6,888 bases of DNA from contig JAESTN010000255.1 of assembly GCA_016763595.1 (NCBI GenBank), positions 1-6,888 on the forward strand, given 5' to 3'. Made by a program: the position numbers and the translations under genes. The notes under the pieces are model-generated. The model was not told where the DNA came from, searched no databases, and worked only from the letters and a program-made list of their open reading frames with translations. Shown here one piece after another: positions 5,778-6,888 of this stretch (position 1 is its first letter; every line of letters starts with the position of its first letter). Origin of the DNA: Flavobacteriaceae bacterium (GTDB taxonomy: Bacteria; Bacteroidota; Bacteroidia; Flavobacteriales; Flavobacteriaceae).

Positions 5778-6888
5778 ATGAGAAAGATAGAAATTTTATG
5801 GGTGGATGATGAAATAGATTTATTAAAATCTCATATTCTGTTTTTAGAAAAGAAAAACTATCTGGTAACAAAATGTACAAATGGTGCAGATGCCATTGAT
5901 TTAGTTGAAGAACAAAATTTTGACATTGTTTTTTTAGATGAAAACATGCCCGGAATTACTGGCTTAGAAACCTTGGCTGAAATCAAACAAAAGCAAACCA
6001 ATCTTCCTATAGTAATGATTACAAAAAGTGAGGAAGAATATATTATGGAAGAAGCAATTGGCTCTAAAATTGCCGATTATTTAATTAAGCCCGTAAATCC
6101 AAATCAAATTTTGCTGAGTTTGAAGAAAAATTTAGACCATTCAAAATTAATTTCTGATAAAACCACTTCTAACTATCAACAAGAATTCAGAAAGATCTCT
6201 ATGGATTTAGCCATGGTAAACTCTTATGAAGAATGGATTGCCATTTATCAGAAATTAGTGCACTGGGAATTGGAGTTAGAAAATATTAACGATACCGGAA
6301 TGCTTGGTATTTTAGAAAGTCAAAAAAACGAAGCCAACAGTTTATTCTTTAAGTTTATAAAAAAGAATTACGAAGGTTTTTTAACTGATACTGACAAGCC
6401 TACTTTTTCACATACCTTATTAAAAGAGGTTGTTTTCCCTGAGGTAAGTACCAACAAAGGAACTTTATTAGTAGTTATAGACAACCTACGTTTAGATCAG
6501 TATAGAATACTAGAACCATACATTAACAAACATTTTAAAAAGAAAAGCGAACTTTCATACTTCAGTATTTTACCTACAGCTACACAATATGCTCGTAATG
6601 CCATATTTTCTGGTTTAATGCCCTCTGAAATGGAAAAAATGTATCCAGAGTTTTGGAAAAATGATATTGATGAAGGTGGAAAAAACTTATACGAAAACGA
6701 ATTTTTAACCGCTCATATTAAAAGGTTGAGTTTGAACATTAAACACGAATATTACAAAATAACAAATCTAAAAAACGGAAAGGAATTAGCCGATAACTAC
6801 AACGCGACCAAACAAAATGATTTAACGGTTATTGTGTATAATTTTGTGGACATGCTTTCGCATGCTAAAACAGAAATGGAAGTGATAA
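5778..6888 (+). CDS. porX: PorX-type response regulator with PglZ domain, 3' end outside window
   Basis: PorX is the response regulator of the PorX/PorY pair that controls type IX secretion in Bacteroidota. The 370 codons seen start at ATG 5778 (MRKIEILWVDDEIDLL) and run off the edge without a stop. Residues 1-120 are a receiver domain with the acidic pair Asp10-Asp11, phosphoacceptor Asp54 (FLDENMPG), Thr82 and Lys104 (LIKPVNP). Residues 121-205 are a helical linker. From about 206 a PglZ/alkaline phosphatase superfamily domain follows: VVIDNLRLDQ (Asp235), ILPTATQYARNAIFSGLMPSE (Thr267/Thr269, candidate nucleophile region) and YNFVDMLSH (Asp358, His362, candidate metal ligands). There is no DNA-binding domain in the part seen. 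P. gingivalis PorX is 518 aa, so roughly 150 residues are missing. It acts in the cytoplasm; in P. gingivalis it works with the sigma factor SigP, and its PglZ domain has phosphodiesterase activity. Residue roles in the PglZ part are inferred. Confidence 0.95.
   Translation, partial: MRKIEILWVDDEIDLLKSHILFLEKKNYLVTKCTNGADAIDLVEEQNFDIVFLDENMPGITGLETLAEIKQKQTNLPIVMITKSEEEYIMEEAIGSKIADYLIKPVNPNQILLSLKKNLDHSKLISDKTTSNYQQEFRKISMDLAMVNSYEEWIAIYQKLVHWELELENINDTGMLGILESQKNEANSLFFKFIKKNYEGFLTDTDKPTFSHTLLKEVVFPEVSTNKGTLLVVIDNLRLDQYRILEPYINKHFKKKSELSYFSILPTATQYARNAIFSGLMPSEMEKMYPEFWKNDIDEGGKNLYENEFLTAHIKRLSLNIKHEYYKITNLKNGKELADNYNATKQNDLTVIVYNFVDMLSHAKTEMEVI

Noticed and set aside
6471..6888. PglZ domain as sign of a BREX-type phage defence system
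   Set aside because: The PglZ domain here is joined to a receiver domain in the PorX arrangement, and no BREX genes (brxC, pglX, brxL) are present in the window.

Overview
The window is AT-rich and looks like a chromosomal segment from a member of the Flavobacteriaceae (Bacteroidota). Three things point there: an LpxC-FabZ fusion gene, a PorX-type response regulator with a PglZ domain (the type IX secretion regulator of this phylum), and promoter-like sequences of the Bacteroidota TAnnTTTG form instead of sigma70-type boxes. Shine-Dalgarno sequences are largely absent, as is usual for the phylum. No mobile elements, CRISPR arrays, tRNA or rRNA genes were seen.

Layout. From about 5640 down to 1, everything is on the minus strand. 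In transcription order: an HD-domain phosphohydrolase of the SAMHD1/dNTPase-like type (4408-5637, probable TTG start), lpxD (3335-4369), lpxC-fabZ (1945-3335), lpxA (1161-1943), efp (565-1131), a strong intrinsic terminator (528-555), and the first 175 codons of a second LpxD-like acyltransferase that runs off the left edge (1-525). On the plus strand, divergent from the HD gene across a 140-base intergenic region, is porX (5778 to the right edge, cut off after 370 codons).

Function. LpxA, LpxC and LpxD carry out the first three committed steps of lipid A synthesis (O-acylation of UDP-GlcNAc, deacetylation, N-acylation). FabZ is the dehydratase of fatty acid elongation and draws on the same 3-hydroxyacyl-ACP pool that LpxA and LpxD use. 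The genes are packed tightly: lpxD and lpxC overlap by one base (TGATG), and lpxC-fabZ and lpxA are one base apart (TAATATG), which suggests translational coupling. EF-P, which relieves ribosome stalling at proline runs, ends the unit. PorX is transcribed away from this unit. It regulates a secretion system whose cargo is, in known cases, anchored to LPS.

Main anomaly. lpxC-fabZ is broken by a single-base deletion at about 2855/2856. The first 160 residues of LpxC end at a TAG. Restoring one G on the coding strand joins them seamlessly to the remaining LpxC and FabZ residues, giving 463 aa. The zinc ligands of LpxC end up on different fragments. Because both activities are normally essential, a sequencing or assembly error is the first explanation to test; a real lesion would be remarkable. 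Otherwise this is a conserved housekeeping region, and I do not see an undescribed multi-gene system in it.
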